From Serripes groenlandicus (Eukaryota; Mollusca; Bivalvia; Cardiida; Cardiidae), in the NCBI GenBank assembly GCA_031761405.1, contig JASEVX010000013.1, positions 35,038,260 through 35,102,259 on the forward strand: a DNA stretch of 64,000 bases, in the 5' to 3' direction. The position numbers were made by a program, and so were the translations under genes. Below are positions 11,093-23,200 of the stretch, one piece after another (the first letter of the stretch is position 1; every line of letters begins with the position of its first letter). The notes below the pieces were generated by a model, which was not told the origin of the DNA, did no database searches, and worked only from the letters and a program-made list of their open reading frames with translations.

Positions 11093-11319
11093 AATCCTTT
11101 CCCTCATATAGACGCTTTCTGACGCCTCTGCAGCAGACGGCTTTTTGAAAACATAGTGACAAAAGAAGAAATTGCACAAAACGTGCAATTTCTCCTTTTG
11201 CCACAATGTTTTCCACGTTTTGTCATAGGTTATCCATTCAATTATGGAGATTTTCTATGTTTTGACAAAATACGTCCAAAGTCGTCTGCTGCAGAATTGT
11301 TGTATGAGGGAAAGGGTTA
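11093..11319. mobile_element. Family P palindromic repeat, near full length
   Basis: The best-preserved copy. The left end is AATCCTTTCCCTCATATAGA, the right end TGTATGAGGGAAAGGGTTAA. Between them are CTGCAGCAGACGG and GTCGTCTGCTGCAGA in inverted orientation and a central GAAATTGCACAAAACGTGCAATTTC palindrome. No coding capacity. The perfect hairpin potential suggests a foldback or MITE-type non-autonomous element. Confidence 0.7.
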
Positions 11320-12265
11320 AGCTTGGTTCACACTACCGACTGCCGACTGACCTACCCGGGCTCCAAAGAGCATCACTCAAAGAATTATGTTTCAAACATT
11401 ATTTTTATCGATCAACATCTATATGGAATGATACGATGCTACCTCTAAACAGTATCGGCATACGTGTTTATCTATATTTTCAGTCGGTCAATTTACTCTC
11501 TTTTTCTGGTCTTGTTTTGGGTTGATAAATGCAACCCGGATTACTGGTTCCGGCGGAATCTTGAGTCTTCTTGGAATATTCCATTGCTAAGATAATTAAG
11601 GAGGTATTGCACAGTTTTGCTGGAACACTGGTGAACCCCATAGGCTGCCTGCCATTGGTGTATAGCTTGAATCAAAGCAACCACATGAATTTGAAGCCCC
11701 TAACCTGTAATCAAAATAACTATTTAAGAATCGGTGCATACAATTCTGAATAAAATAATGATAAAGCGTGAAAAACAGTCAAATTATTGCTTTTTCCTTT
11801 ATTCGGTCTACCAGTGTAGCAATTTAATTTGAATAAAGAATGCTATTTTAGTGAATAGAAGAAAAAGTACCATTAATTTTATTAATTTAAAATTTAAACT
11901 CAAAATCTTAACCTTATCTACAGGATTATTATTTTGGAAATCATGTCTTTATCAGGTAAAGGGTTAAATAGAACTAATATGTAAAGAACCCCTGATTTCA
12001 ATTTCAGATTGTTACAATTTGAAATCATCCTTTTAATAGGGCAAAAAACATTGTAGGCAAAGGAAAAATTGTAAGTTAGCTGTAATTTTTAATATTAAAA
12101 AAGGCATGTATAGAAAGAAAAGGGAATACAAGATATAAAGAAATACATCAATCTGCCTACGTCTCATATCGTATCGAAGACATTTAAACCTCAGGCGTTG
12201 GCAAAAACCCGTCTCTTTTATCATGATACTATAGATAGAGGCTATTTATAGTAACACGTTATAGT
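11320..12265. other. No gene recognised
   Basis: Plus-strand open frames at 11244-11753 show no recognisable domain and are not called. Confidence 0.4.
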
Positions 12266-12721
12266 CAGTGTGTGTATACCACGTGACTTTTGACGTCATA
12301 TTTGCATGGTTGCTCTTGATAAAAATGTAAAAAGATGGTAACGTTTTTTTTTTCTTCACCCTTTTTAACGAAACATGGCGCAGTCTACGCCGCTTATAAT
12401 GTCCTGTCTCCGGGTTTCTACAGGAGTTTGATTGGTGGTCTAGTTTTTCAAACATTCTCAAAATCCAGTTTTGATGATGCTCCGGCAGTCGGTGATATTA
12501 ATAAATGTTGAGAAAAGGTTTATCGAAGTGTTTGAAGAAACTAAACCACTAATCAAACCCCGTTGAAAAACCGGAGATAGGGCTCTCTTAGCGGCGTAGA
12601 CTGCGCCATGTTTCATTAAAAATGATGAAAAAATAAAAAAGCTACCTTAATTTGTTTTTACATCAAAACCGAAGTAAAATATTTCTGTCAGACGTCAAAG
12701 TCACGCGGTATACACACACTG
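12266..12721. mobile_element. Long-TIR element (~456 bp) with ~170-bp inverted repeats
   Basis: The left end CAGTGTGTGTATACC and right end GGTATACACACACTG are exact inverts. The inverted homology continues inward through GTGACTTT..GACGTC, a T/A-rich stretch, AAACATGGCGCAGTCTACGC, the (T)CTCCGG region and GTTTGATT(G/A)GTGGT(C/T)TAGTTT. A short unpaired core lies around 12440-12530. There is no transposase; it is a non-autonomous foldback-type element. Confidence 0.8.
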
Positions 12722-14130
12722 TAGTGTGGTTTATTGGACTTGTACCTGACTGTTTTACTCAATATTCCACTCATAATGCTAAACTTAAAGTAACGAGTGG
12801 ATTTAATAATGAATATTATTATTTGTCTCTTACCATGCTAGACAAGAACATAGCGCACACAAAATTATGTCTGCGGAAATGTCAACACTGACAGTATGCG
12901 GTTTCTCCGACTTATGCTGGCTCCGTAACACTTCGCTTTTGTAATATTACGATGTTGCCATCCATAACCTTTCCGACATCATGATAATACATTTCGCTTA
13001 AATACTTAAAGCCTTGCTGTTTTGATTTCAACGCAATAGTACTGCCATAATAGCGAAAATCCAGGTAGGACGTGCGTAAGTTATCAATACGATACATCAC
13101 TTTCGCCGACATTTGTTGTTTGTTTGTCTAACATAACGACGGTTGTTATGTACGCACGCGGTGGGCGGTGCTCAACTCAAAAAGTCGTAGGGTCAATTGT
13201 TTAATCTGTGCTCAGAAGTTATGCTCAAGAATCTGATTTGTCAGAAGCAAATTCATTCTCCAAATTGACCAATCATAATACTTTTTTGGAGCATGGAGCT
13301 AATTATTGAGAACGTTTTCAGAGTTTTATAGTTTCGGACCCAAGTGAAGCTTTTGCATACGCTCAGCACTGGCAGTCGACTTATAAATAAAAAATATATG
13401 GAATATTGTTAAGATGCACACATGGCACGTCTGTGTTAACACTATATTAAACTTGAGTGGTGCTTCAGACAAACTTACCTACAGGCATTGTGCGAATCCT
13501 GATTGCCACATATTTACAAATTCCTGATTCACATTGTGTATTTGTATCAGCTATCACGAATGGAAATAAGTGTTGAAACCTTATAAAATACTATGCATTT
13601 TTAGGGCGGAGAAAAAATAACAACACTAATAATTTAAAACAAAGACCTGCACAATTTCCTAAAATGTCACATACACCAAATAAATTCCTTCTTTGTTTCC
13701 ATATATAGCGACCAGTTTCAGCCCTCAATGTTCACACTTTCTGAGCGTTTCTCAGGTAGAATACCCCATATCATTGAAAAGAGTTACCTCTAAGCTTCAA
13801 AACAATCCAAAGAAAATGGAGGCGGGTCTTGCATTATACAAGAAATAATTCACCTAGCGATAACAGTTACCGTCATTTTGGACCAAATCGGGCCCTGATA
13901 AAACCGGCTTTTCACATTCTTTACTTTCACTTTCAAACAAGGTAAAAATTCTAAAAATTATCAAATCAATCATTTCCAATGCATCCTATACACCTTTACA
14001 GTGAATTTAAACTCAATGGTATATATATACTCAATGCATTTTGGTGATGGTATACACCCATTTCTACGGAAACATTAGGGACTATTTGGCACTAGATCAC
14101 CATGACCGCGGGTGTATTTTTTTTTAGCGT
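12722..14130. other. No gene recognised
   Basis: AT-rich DNA without recognised coding or repeat structure. Confidence 0.4.
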
Positions 14131-14154
14131 AATTCGATCTTTGACTACAATGTA

Positions 14155-14240
14155 GACTTCTTTCAGCGGGGCATATTTCCTAGTCTAGTACTGGTAGTTG
14201 ATGAATAAGTGAATTGTCACCATGATATAACAAAAATGTA
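14155..14240 (+). mobile_element. SINE family B, 3' fragment
   Basis: Contains GGGGCATATTTCCTAGTCTAGTACTGG and GATGAATAAGTGAATTGTCACC, matching the core and 3' region of the copy at 2525-2705. The tRNA head is missing. Confidence 0.45.
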
Positions 14241-14654
14241 CACGTATCAAATGTAATTGTAAAGTAACAGGGAGGGTGGCCTCCACCCCACATACCAGTA
14301 CTATAATCTACATATGTAATGTTTTAAAAACTGTTATACGAATGAACAGGAAGATACTTAAAATTTCAAATATAATTACAAGAGAAAGAACAAGAGCCAG
14401 TTAGCAAAAGGCACGCCTAATTGTTAGTAAGTATCAACAAACAAATATTGTGCGGTGTTCCTGTAAATTAGCACACCAGTAAATAAATATATGTTATTGG
14501 ATCCAAATAGAAACCGATTTTACATTTTTTTTGCACGCGAACAGTGCACTTTATTCATATATATATGCTTACATTATGTAAATAACATTATCTCTATTTT
14601 ACGATATACACGTATACAATAATCCAGAGCCTGATTAAACTGTACTGGTGTGCA

Positions 14655-15124
14655 GGCTTATCTTGATCTACTCTCTGCGCAAATGTTTGTCGGTTACGAT
14701 TACACGAGCACCACATCCTCTTTAAAAGGAGGCACACTTTTGTCAGATTCGAGTACAACAAAATTAACATCTCGACCAACGTCAACTAACACGTCTATAT
14801 CACCGGTAACACGTACAACGAAACACAGTGACGCCCTAGACCAAACAACACAGACGAAACGACAAACTGTAACTTAAACGTCCACTCCTCTTACGCATCC
14901 GTCTTCTTTCCCTATAAAAGGAGCTACAACTTCAGTACGTACATCAGTTGGCTAATCTAGCACTGCGGCTTATACGACAGTTACTACAACTTCTAAGACG
15001 GACTTAACGACAACCGAGCAACCAATGTAAACTATTACTACCGGTATCATCACCAATTCACCGAATACAGTGACTACAACATTGTCAACGAAATCAACAA
15101 CACGAGAGTCATGCTCTAACCCAG
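14655..15124 (+). pseudogene. Threonine/serine-rich mucin-like exon, dead
   Basis: One plus-strand frame from about 14655 to 15124 is dominated by Thr and Ser: it reads YTSTTSSLKGGTLLSDSSTT, then later TTVTTTSKTDLTTTEQPM and NTVTTTLSTKSTTRESCSNP. This composition fits an O-glycosylated, mucin-like extracellular linker that ends in a Cys-containing segment. The frame is interrupted by three TAA stops (about 14875, 14954 and 15028) without loss of phase. Candidate splice sites are the acceptor GGTGTGCAG|GC just before the start and the donor CCAG|GTACTG at the end. No neighbouring exons were recognised, so this is probably an orphaned, decayed exon. Confidence in the composition is high, in gene identity low. 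Confidence 0.5.
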
Positions 15125-15207
15125 GTACTGTAAACTACAGTTATGCTTTAAATCTGCCCTGCCTTATATTGGCTATGTGCAATGTATTTTGAATTGGCGA
15201 TGTATTT

Positions 15208-15417
15208 ACCCTTTCTAAAATATAACAAATATGCAGCAGACGACTTTGAAAACATGTAGGCAAAATTATGAGAGATTTCAAAAGGGAAAATTGAATTATT
15301 GAAAAGAATTGAAAACATTCTGGCCAAAGGCGAAATTGCTAAACATGAGCATTTTCTTCTTTTCCACACATGTTTTAAAAAAAATCGTCAGAAAGGGTAT
15401 ATATGTGGAAAAGGGAT
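15208..15417. mobile_element. Family P palindromic repeat
   Basis: Runs from ACCCTTTCTAAAATATAAC through ATGCAGCAGACGACTTTGAA to TATATGTGGAAAAGGGAT. The central part has GAAATTGCTAAACATGAGCA, a degraded version of the family palindrome. Confidence 0.65.
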
Positions 15418-15680
15418 ACACTTGGCAAACATCCAAGTTATATCATAAAGAGTGGAATATAATGATTTAAACAATGATTTATTATGGTAGCGAATTTTAT
15501 TTTGACTAAATTGACCCCACCCCACCCATGGAATCCGCCATATAAAATGATCACCAGTTTAGATAACATTGGACTCACGATAAGGTGTCCGTATAGTACT
15601 TCGTGTTATAGATATGTTCGAGTGACCCCTCGAATTCGGCTTAATTCATTTATGTATGTTCAGATTTGTAATTGTGTTGA

Positions 15681-15937
15681 GCCCTTCCACGAGAAAAACA
15701 ACATTGTTGACTCTGCGTAAAGTATCGACCCGGATCAGCCTAAGCATAACGCGTAGGGTAACCCGGACAGAAACTTTTCGCCTCCTGTGGCTTTTCTATT
15801 TCAGGAATAATTACTCTATACCTCTATCCTCCTGAGACGGAATGTGTCGGCCGGATCAGCCTGCGCGGATTGCGCAGGCTGATCCGGGTCGATATATTAC
15901 GCAGAGTCCATAATGTTGATTTTCTCGTGGTACGGCT
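15681..15937. mobile_element. MITE family C, copy 1 (~257 bp, ~60-bp TIRs)
   Basis: The left arm has TCCACGAGAAAAACAACATT and GACTCTGCGTAA..GGATCAGCC; the right arm has GGCTGATCCGGGTCGATATA, TTACGCAGAGTCCATAATGT and TTCTCGTGGTACGGC. The inner right side contains the hairpin GCCTGCGCGGATTGCGCAGGC. The same layout recurs in the same orientation at 17021-17282. There is no coding capacity. Similar GATCAGCCTG..CAGGCTGATC elements are, to my recollection, abundant in bivalve genomes. Confidence 0.8.
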
Positions 15938-16271
15938 TATTTATATTTAACTGTTTGTTATGAAAAGCAAGCCAGTAATAACAAATATTTACAGACCACA
16001 GCACGTCAATAGTTTGTATGGCTTGTTTGAATAATGAGGACTGCTGCTAAGCTTATATTAAAAGCATTGGTTCGGGTTAAACGATATATTCGACTTATTA
16101 CATGTTCGAGTTATCGCGAGTTCATTGTATATATGTAATTGGTGAACCATTTAAATATAATTCAATCAAAATATGTAACGTATTGAAACCTATAACTATA
16201 GCCAATTATTTGATGTATATTGTGCTAAGGAAGATGTATATTGTTATTGAATTGAATTGTTATTAAAGCTG

Positions 16272-16560
16272 AGCCCCGGTAGTTCAGTCGTTAGCGACGT
16301 TTGCTTTCAATCGAAAGTATATAAGCTCGAACCTCAGCTTGGTCAACATTATTTCCGACGTTTAACAAAATTCATTGTGAAAAGCGTCATTCCCTTTCCA
16401 CCAATTGGCTAATAATCTATGTTGAAAACCAGCCAGTTGCTTGGACAGTTTGTCCTGTAGAGTACTCGTGTGTGAAAGCCATGAAACATACAGGTATGTG
16501 AAATGGTCCCCTGATTTGGCCGAAAACAAAGTGAAAACGGCGCAAAACCCCAAACAACTA
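16272..16560 (+). mobile_element. tRNA-derived SINE, family A
   Basis: The head GAGCCCCGGTAGTTCAGTCG and B-box-like AGCTCGAACCTCAGCTTGG match the copy at 6062-6367, as does the body (ATTTCCGACGTTTAACAAA, CACCAATTGGC, GAAACATACAGG). It ends at CAAAACCCCAAACAAC. The diverged 3' tail suggests an older copy. Confidence 0.75.
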
Positions 16561-16645
16561 TAACCATCGCTTCTATCTAAAATGGAAGGTAAAGAATTAC
16601 CTACTTTGTTTGTTTGAGGATTTATACAAAAGGAACAACTTGTAG

Positions 16646-16908
16646 ACCAAGATCAGACTTAACATAAACGACGACTGATCTGTTTTCTAAGAAGATAGAA
16701 ATAATGTTTATAGTTGCGAGGTGTAATATATACCAAGATTAGACTTAACATTAACGACGATTGATCTTTTTCTAAGATGATAGAAAGAATGTTTATAGTT
16801 GCGAAGTGTAATATATACCAAGATTAAACTTAACATAAACGACGATTGATCTTTTTCTAAGATGATAGAAAGAATGTTTATAGTTGCGAAGTGTAATATA
16901 CATGTCAA
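16646..16908 (+). repeat. ~85-bp tandem repeat, about 3 units
   Basis: Units start with ACCAAGAT(C/T)A at 16646, 16732 and 16817. Each contains AACGACGA(C/T)TGATCT, TTCTAAGA(A/T)GATAGAAA and TTTATAGTTGCGA(G/A)GTGTAATAT. Minus-strand frames that repeat with the unit are not considered genes. Confidence 0.85.
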
Positions 16909-17020
16909 TATCTGTTGTAGTTATAGGACGATTCCATGTATGGATACCGGTGGATGATAATACCGATATCGAACACATATTTTCACAGGTAAGTTTTTAA
17001 AGACATTTTATAAAATATAT

Positions 17021-17282
17021 GAGCCGTTCCAAGAGAAAACCAATAGTGTGGACTCTGCGTAAAGAATCGATCCTGATCAGCCTAAGCATGCCGCGCAGGC
17101 TAACCTGAACAGACACTTTTCGCCTCCTGTGAATTTTCTGATTCAGGAAACATTACTCTATACCTATATACCATTGAGACGGTATATGTTGGCCCGAATA
17201 AGCCTGCGCGAACAGCGCAGGCTGATCTGGATCGATACATTACGCAAGGTCCATAATGTTGGTTTTCTTGTGGAACGGCTCA
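17021..17282. mobile_element. MITE family C, copy 2 (~262 bp)
   Basis: The outer ends GAGCCGTTCCA and TGGAACGGCTC are exact inverts, flanked on both sides by ATAT (a possible target-site duplication, though the context is AT-rich). It shares GGACTCTGCGTAAAGAATCG, the TTTTCGCCTCCTGTG core and the GCCTGCGCGAACAGCGCAGGC hairpin with copy 1. Confidence 0.8.
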
Positions 17283-17560
17283 TATATATCATTTTCATTC
17301 CATTGTTTTTGGCATTTTTTCTCTTACTTGTGTAGGTAGTATGTGAACGACGAAGATCTAGATCAGTCTGTGCAAATGCAGATGCTGATCAGGAACTACA
17401 CTGCTTAAACAATCAGCGAGTATATTTTCCCATGCATTAGCTCAAAGAGTAGTTATTGGTAATGTGAGTAATATATAACATTGCAAACATTGTTGAAAAG
17501 GAAAGATATTTCGACAATTTGTCTACTCCAGACGTCTCAACTGTCGTCTTGTCCCAAGAT

Positions 17561-17740
17561 AAACCCTTTCTCCAACATACAACAAATCTGCTGCAGACGA
17601 CTTTACAAACGTCTGAGTAAAATTGCGGAAAATCTCCACGAGTGAAAGTGTATTAGTGAATAGAGTTGGAAATAGTTTTCAAAAGTCGTCTGCTGTATTT
17701 GCTTCAAAATACGTGTACGTCCGTAGGTGGGAAAAAGTTA
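17561..17740. mobile_element. Family P palindromic repeat
   Basis: Begins AAACCCTTTCTCCAACATAC, has CTGCTGCAGACGACTTTACA and AAAAGTCGTCTGCTG in inverted orientation, and ends GTAGGTGGGAAAAAG. Confidence 0.65.
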
Positions 17741-18275
17741 TAGAAATGCCACCGGAGATAGTGACATTGAGGCTTCATTCAGAGGACTAGATAAGGAGAA
17801 TGAACTGGTATTTTCCCATCTGTATCTCTATTATGATTCCACTAAAACCTATGTTATGGGTACTCGAAAGTGACGATTCTTTTGAGTACCCACATCATAT
17901 GGTTTGAGTGTAAAATGATGAGTTAGGGATGTGAAATACTCTTCTGATCTAGAGCTCCGCGTTCACTAAATATTGTATTGATATATTAAAGAGGCGATGT
18001 TACCTAATGACTCCAGTTGGTTGTACGGTGACCAACTTCGGGCTTTGTAAGTGTGTTGTTTTGTTACAAATATTTTTTATTTATATCATAAATGACGTCG
18101 CCGGAGTGTAATAAAGCCATTGAATAAATTGCGTATTTAACTAGTGTAATAACAATGTTACGTAACGTGACGTCATAACGTAACGTTTAGCGTTGCAAAT
18201 ACGTTCGCTTTATAGCGACGTTTATATGGATATAGCGCTGTAAATGATTAAATTAGTATTTATGATATAAAAAGA
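17741..18275. other. No gene recognised
   Basis: Between the family P copy and the first long hairpin. The stretch 18100-18260 has several ACGTCA/TGACGTC motifs (for example GTGACGTCATAACG near 18168) that recur around 18640-18680 and inside the satellite insert at 27205-27846. Confidence 0.4.
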
Positions 18276-18420
18276 ACATTACATTCGTGGTCATTCAATA
18301 CGAAATTTATTAAACTCGTTTTCTAAAAGTGATAAAAACTCGCCAAGGCTCGTTCTTATCAATTTCAGAAAACTCGTTTAATAAATGCCGTATTATTGAA
18401 TGACCACTCATGTAATATCC
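18276..18420. repeat. Long near-perfect hairpin (hairpin family H, copy 1)
   Basis: Arms of about 65 bp pair across a short centre around CTCGCCAAGGCTCG. The left arm contains GTGGTCATTCAATAC and AAACTCGTTTTCT; the right arm contains AGAAAACTCGTTTAATAAA and GTATTATTGAATGACCAC. It has the same architecture as the hairpins at 27711, 30514 and 31843. Confidence 0.75.
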
Positions 18421-18813
18421 TCTATTTATTACATACCTATCCAAATTTTGCATTGAAATTTAAGTGACATAAAATCAATATCAATTTTTAAAAAAATGAT
18501 AACTAACACTGTGGACGATAACACTTTTAGTTTTTTTATATCATCACTAGTGATGATATCATTTTTGCCGGAACTACTTTTTTGGAATTTAAAGTGGGTT
18601 TAATACTAGGAATTTAAAAAAAAATGAGACCGAATACTAGGAAAATGACGTCACGTCAGCGGTTTTGACGTCATAACGCTAGTCATTTGGCGCCGAATAG
18701 AAGCAGCAGTATTTGGTTACGTAAGATTCATACGCCTAAGGCCAAGTCAATTTTTTCTTTAAAATAAAGGGGAGATTTATTCCAGATATATAATAAATAG
18801 AATAACTTAACAA

Positions 18814-18882
18814 AGGGGTAATTTGGTGTAAAATCACTCAACCTACGGTTTCGTGATTTTAACCAAATTACCCCTTTTTTCC
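18814..18882. repeat. Short hairpin, ~35-bp arms
   Basis: ACAAAGGGGTAATTTGG..AAAATCAC pairs with GTGATTTT..CCAAATTACCCCTTTT around an ACCTACGGTTT centre. It lies about 400 bp from the larger hairpin; both may belong to one AT-rich mobile unit. Confidence 0.65.
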
Positions 18883-19025
18883 TTGTGACATAAATTCTAT
18901 ATCAAAAACATGCAGTTAGTTATTCTCTATTTATTTCTTCATAATAATGCATATATGAGTCTGACTACCTTTTATCACTACACCGCAACGTTTGTTACAA
19001 GGCGTTCATATTTGATCGACAGTTT

Positions 19026-19200
19026 TAAACCTTTCCCACATAAAACAAACTAATATGTAGCAGACGACTCTGAACAAAGCAAAATATAATCACTTAACAG
19101 AGTTAAAACTATCGTGGCAATATCTCCTTTATCACATTGTTTTCAAAAATCCTCTACGGAATATGCGTCAAAATGCGTCTGCAAGTGGTAAGAGGTAAAC
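19026..19200. mobile_element. Family P repeat, diverged
   Basis: AAACCTTTCCCACATAAAAC, ATGTAGCAGACGACTCTGAA and GCAAGTGGTAAGAGG mark the two ends; the central palindrome is eroded. Confidence 0.55.
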
Positions 19201-20210
19201 CCTTTCGCTACCGAAGGCATTAAAGACTTTTGCAAACAATGCAGATTCAGGTGAGAAATATGCATTGGTTGCCACTTGGACATTACATTTTATCAAATTT
19301 CCTGTTGGACGAAACATGGAGCGGTCCGATTTTTAACCTGGAAGAGTCGACTTTGTGAAATTCCGCAGTGAAAGGGTGCAGCGATCGAAGCCCCCATTTT
19401 TAAATGTAAGGTGAGAACACCGACTTTTCATAGTGTCGTCGCATAATGACAGGATAGGCCAATACTTATTTCCTATATGATAGCAAACATGTAGACATGG
19501 AATCGGAACCTTTATTTGCAGGCTCTATTGCATTTGTCGATCCTTACACTCACACACATGAATGTAATGTGTCGATAGTGTTAGAGAATGGCACTGTTGA
19601 TTGCACTTCACTGAAATACACATACAAATAGTTTACACATGTTTATCTCCCCTGTTATCGTATACAATTTATAACATAAAAAAGGGTAAACATTTTATAA
19701 ACAGTCTAATGCATTTTATTTTAGCTTAATCGAACGGAAAAGAATTTGTTTTCGGCACGTTTAACAGCACATGATAACATTTCTGAAAACAGTATTAAAT
19801 AAACAGCGTAGCCCAACTTCGTCTGTGCATCGACCAAGAATGTGACAGATACAAAGAATTAACAGCCCTGTGCCACTGATTGCCTTTCTGTTTTAACAGG
19901 ATATAAAATATGGTTGCTCAGCGACGAAAAAGTAATTTATGAATAGTTTATATACACGTTACGGAAAAACAAAAATCTGACTAAAATACTTCGCTGCACA
20001 TACATTGGACTGACGAAACGGCAATGAAAGGTCATCACTAATTGACATTTTAAATACATTTAAATATTCATGAACAAGTACTAGTGTTTCTATCCAATGA
20101 TATCGCACGATACAACGAGCGAACGGTTCTGCTTAAAAACTGATTACTATACAATCAGCCATAACCGCTTCATTAACTCGTGTAATTAAATTGGGTTTCT
20201 CCCCGCTTAT
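19201..20210. other. No gene recognised
   Basis: Contains a segment (19543-19590, CATGAATGTAATGTGTCGATAGTGTTAGAGAATG) that is nearly repeated at 47048-47097 upstream of the TRIM-like pseudogene, so it may be a stray piece of a paralogous 5' region. No coding sequence was recognised. Confidence 0.4.
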
Positions 20211-23200
20211 TATTGATGTATCGAGGTACTGTAAGTACTTGTTGATGTTGTTAGTGTATCGATCTAAGAACTTGTTGATATTGTTGATGTATCGAGGTAG
20301 GTACTTGTTGATATTGTTGATGTATCGAGGTAGGTACTTGATGATATTGTTGGTGTATCGAGGTAGGTACTTGTTGATATTGTTGGTGTATCGAGGTAGG
20401 TACTTGTTGATATTGTTGGTGTATCGAGGTAGGTACTTGTTGATATTGTTGATGTATCGAGGTAGGTACTTGATGACATAATTGATGTATCGAGGTAAGT
20501 ACTTGTTGATATTGTTGATCTATCGAGGTAAGTACTTGTTGATATTGTTGGTGTATCGAGGTAAGTACTTGTTGATATTGTTGATCTATCAAGGTAAGTA
20601 CTTGTTGATATTGTTGGTGTATCGAAGTAAGTACTTGTTGATATTGTTGGTGTATCGAGGTAAGTACTTGTTGATAATGTTGATGTATCGAAGTAAGTAC
20701 TTGTTGATATTGTTGGTGTATCGAGGTAAGTACTTGTTGATAATGTTGATGTATCGAAGTAAGTACTTGTTGATATTGTTGGTGTATCGAGGTAAGTACT
20801 TGTTGATATTGTTGACGCATCGAGGTCAGTACTTGTTGATATTGTTGGTGTATCGATGTAAGTACTTGTTGATATTGTTGATGTATCGAGGTGAATACTT
20901 GTTGATATTGTTGGTGTATCGAGGTAAGTACTTGTTGATAATGTTGATGTATCGAGGTAAGTACTTGTTGATATTGTTGACGCATCGAGGTCAGTACTTG
21001 TTGATATTGTTGGTGTATCGAGGTAAGTACTTGTTGATATTGTTGATCTATCGAGGTAAGTACTTGTTGATATTGTTGATGTATCGAGGTAAGTACTTGT
21101 TGATATTGTTGACACATCGAGGTCAGTACTTGTTGATATTGTTGGTGTATCGAGGTAAGTACTTGTTGATATTGTTGATCTATCGAGGTGAGTACTTGTT
21201 GATATTGTTGATGTATCGAGGTCAGTGCTTGTTGATATTGTTGATGTATCGAGGTAAGTACTTGTTGATATTGTTGATCTATCGAGGTCAGTACTTGTTG
21301 ATATTGTTGATGTATCGAGGTCAGTACTTGTTGATATTGTTGATCTATCGAGGTGAGTACTTGTTGATATTGTTGATGTATCGAAGTAAGTACTTGTTGA
21401 TATTGTTGATGTATCGAAGTAAGTACTTGTTGATATTATTTATCTATCGAGGTGAGTACTTGTTGATATTGTTGATGTATCGAGGTGAGTACTTGTTGAT
21501 ATTGTTGATCTATCGAGGTGAGCACTTGTTGATATTGTTGATGTATCGAGGTCAGTACTTGTTGATATTGTTGATCTATCGAGGTGAGTACTTGTTGATA
21601 TTGTTGATGTATCGAAGTAAGTACTTGTTGATATTGTTGATGTATCGAGGTCAGTACTTGGTGATATTGTTGATGTATCGAGGTCAGTACTTGTTGATAT
21701 TGTTTCTGTATCGAGGTAAGTACTTGTTGATATTGTTGATCTATCGAGGTCAGTACTTGTTGATATTGTTGATCTATCGAGGTAAGTACTTGTTGATATT
21801 GTTGATCTATCGAGGTCAGTACTTGTTGATATTGTTGATGTATTGCGGTAAGTATCCGTTGATATTGGAGTTGTATCGTGGAAAGTATCCGTTGATATTT
21901 TTGATATTATTGATGTATGGAGGTAAGTAATTGTTGATGTTGTTGGTGTATCGCGTTAAGTACTTTTTGATTGTGTTAATGTATTGCAGTAAGTATCCGT
22001 TGATATTGTTAACTCATCGAGCTAAGTACTTGTTGATATTGTTGATGTATCGAGGTTATTATGCGTTGGTATTGTTGATGTATCGAGGTAAGTACTTCTT
22101 GATATTGTTGGTGTATCGAGGTAAGTACTTGTTGATATTATTGGTGTATTGAGGTAAGTACATGTTTATATTAACACGTTTACACTGTTTGTGTACGGCG
22201 GTAAGGACTGGTTGATATTGTTGATGTATCGAGATAAGTATCCGTTGATATTGTTAACGCATCGACGTAAGTACTTGTTGATATTGTTGATGGGTCGAGG
22301 TAAGTACTTTATGATATTGTTCATGTATCGATGTAAGTACTTCTTGATATTGTTGATGTACCGAGGTTAGTACTTGTTGATATTGTTCATGTATCAAGGT
22401 AAGTACTTGTTGATATTGTTGGTTTATCGAAGTAAGTACTTGTTGATATTGTTGGAGTATCGAGATAATTATCCGTTGATATTGTTGATGTATCGAAGTA
22501 AGTACTTGTTGATATTGTTGATGTATCGAAGTATCGCGGTACGTACTTGTTGTAATTGTTCATGTATCGAGGCAAGTAATTGTTGATATTGTTGGTGTAT
22601 TCCGGTAAGTACTTGTTGATGTATTGCGGTAAGTATATGTTGATGTTGTTGATGTATCGAGGTAAGTACCTTTTGATATTGTTGTTGTATCGAGGTATGT
22701 ACTTGTTGATATTGTTGATGTATCTAGATAAGTACTTTTTGATATTGTTGATGTATCGAAGTATCGAGGTAAGTACTTGTTGATATTGTTGATGTATCGA
22801 GGCAAGTAATTGTTGATGTTGTTGGTGTATCGCGGTAAGTACTTGTTGATGTATTGTGGTAAGTATCTGTTGATGTATCGAGGTAAGTACTTTTTGATAT
22901 TGTTGTTGTATCGAGGTACATATGTATGTACTTGTTGATGTTGTTGATATAACTAGGTAAGTACTTTTTGATATTGTTGATGTATCGAAGTATCGCCGTA
23001 TGTACTTGTTGATATTGTTGATGTATCGAGGCAAGTAATTGTTGATGTTATTGGTGTATCGAGGTAAGTACTTGTTGATATTGTTGATGTATCGAGGTAA
23101 GTATTTGTTGATATTGTTGACACATCGAGGTCAGTACTTGTTGATATTGTTGGTGTATCGAGGTAAGTACTTGTTGATATTGTTGATCTATCGAGGTGAG

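Noticed and set aside
16708..16978. Minus-strand small proteins with ITLRNYKHSFYHLRKRSIVV repeats
   Set aside because: Produced by the 85-bp tandem repeat.
20482..21930. 482-codon membrane-protein-like gene with decapeptide repeats
   Set aside because: The open frame follows from a stop-free 30-bp unit; other frames are open too, and there is no start context, unique domain or flanking exon.
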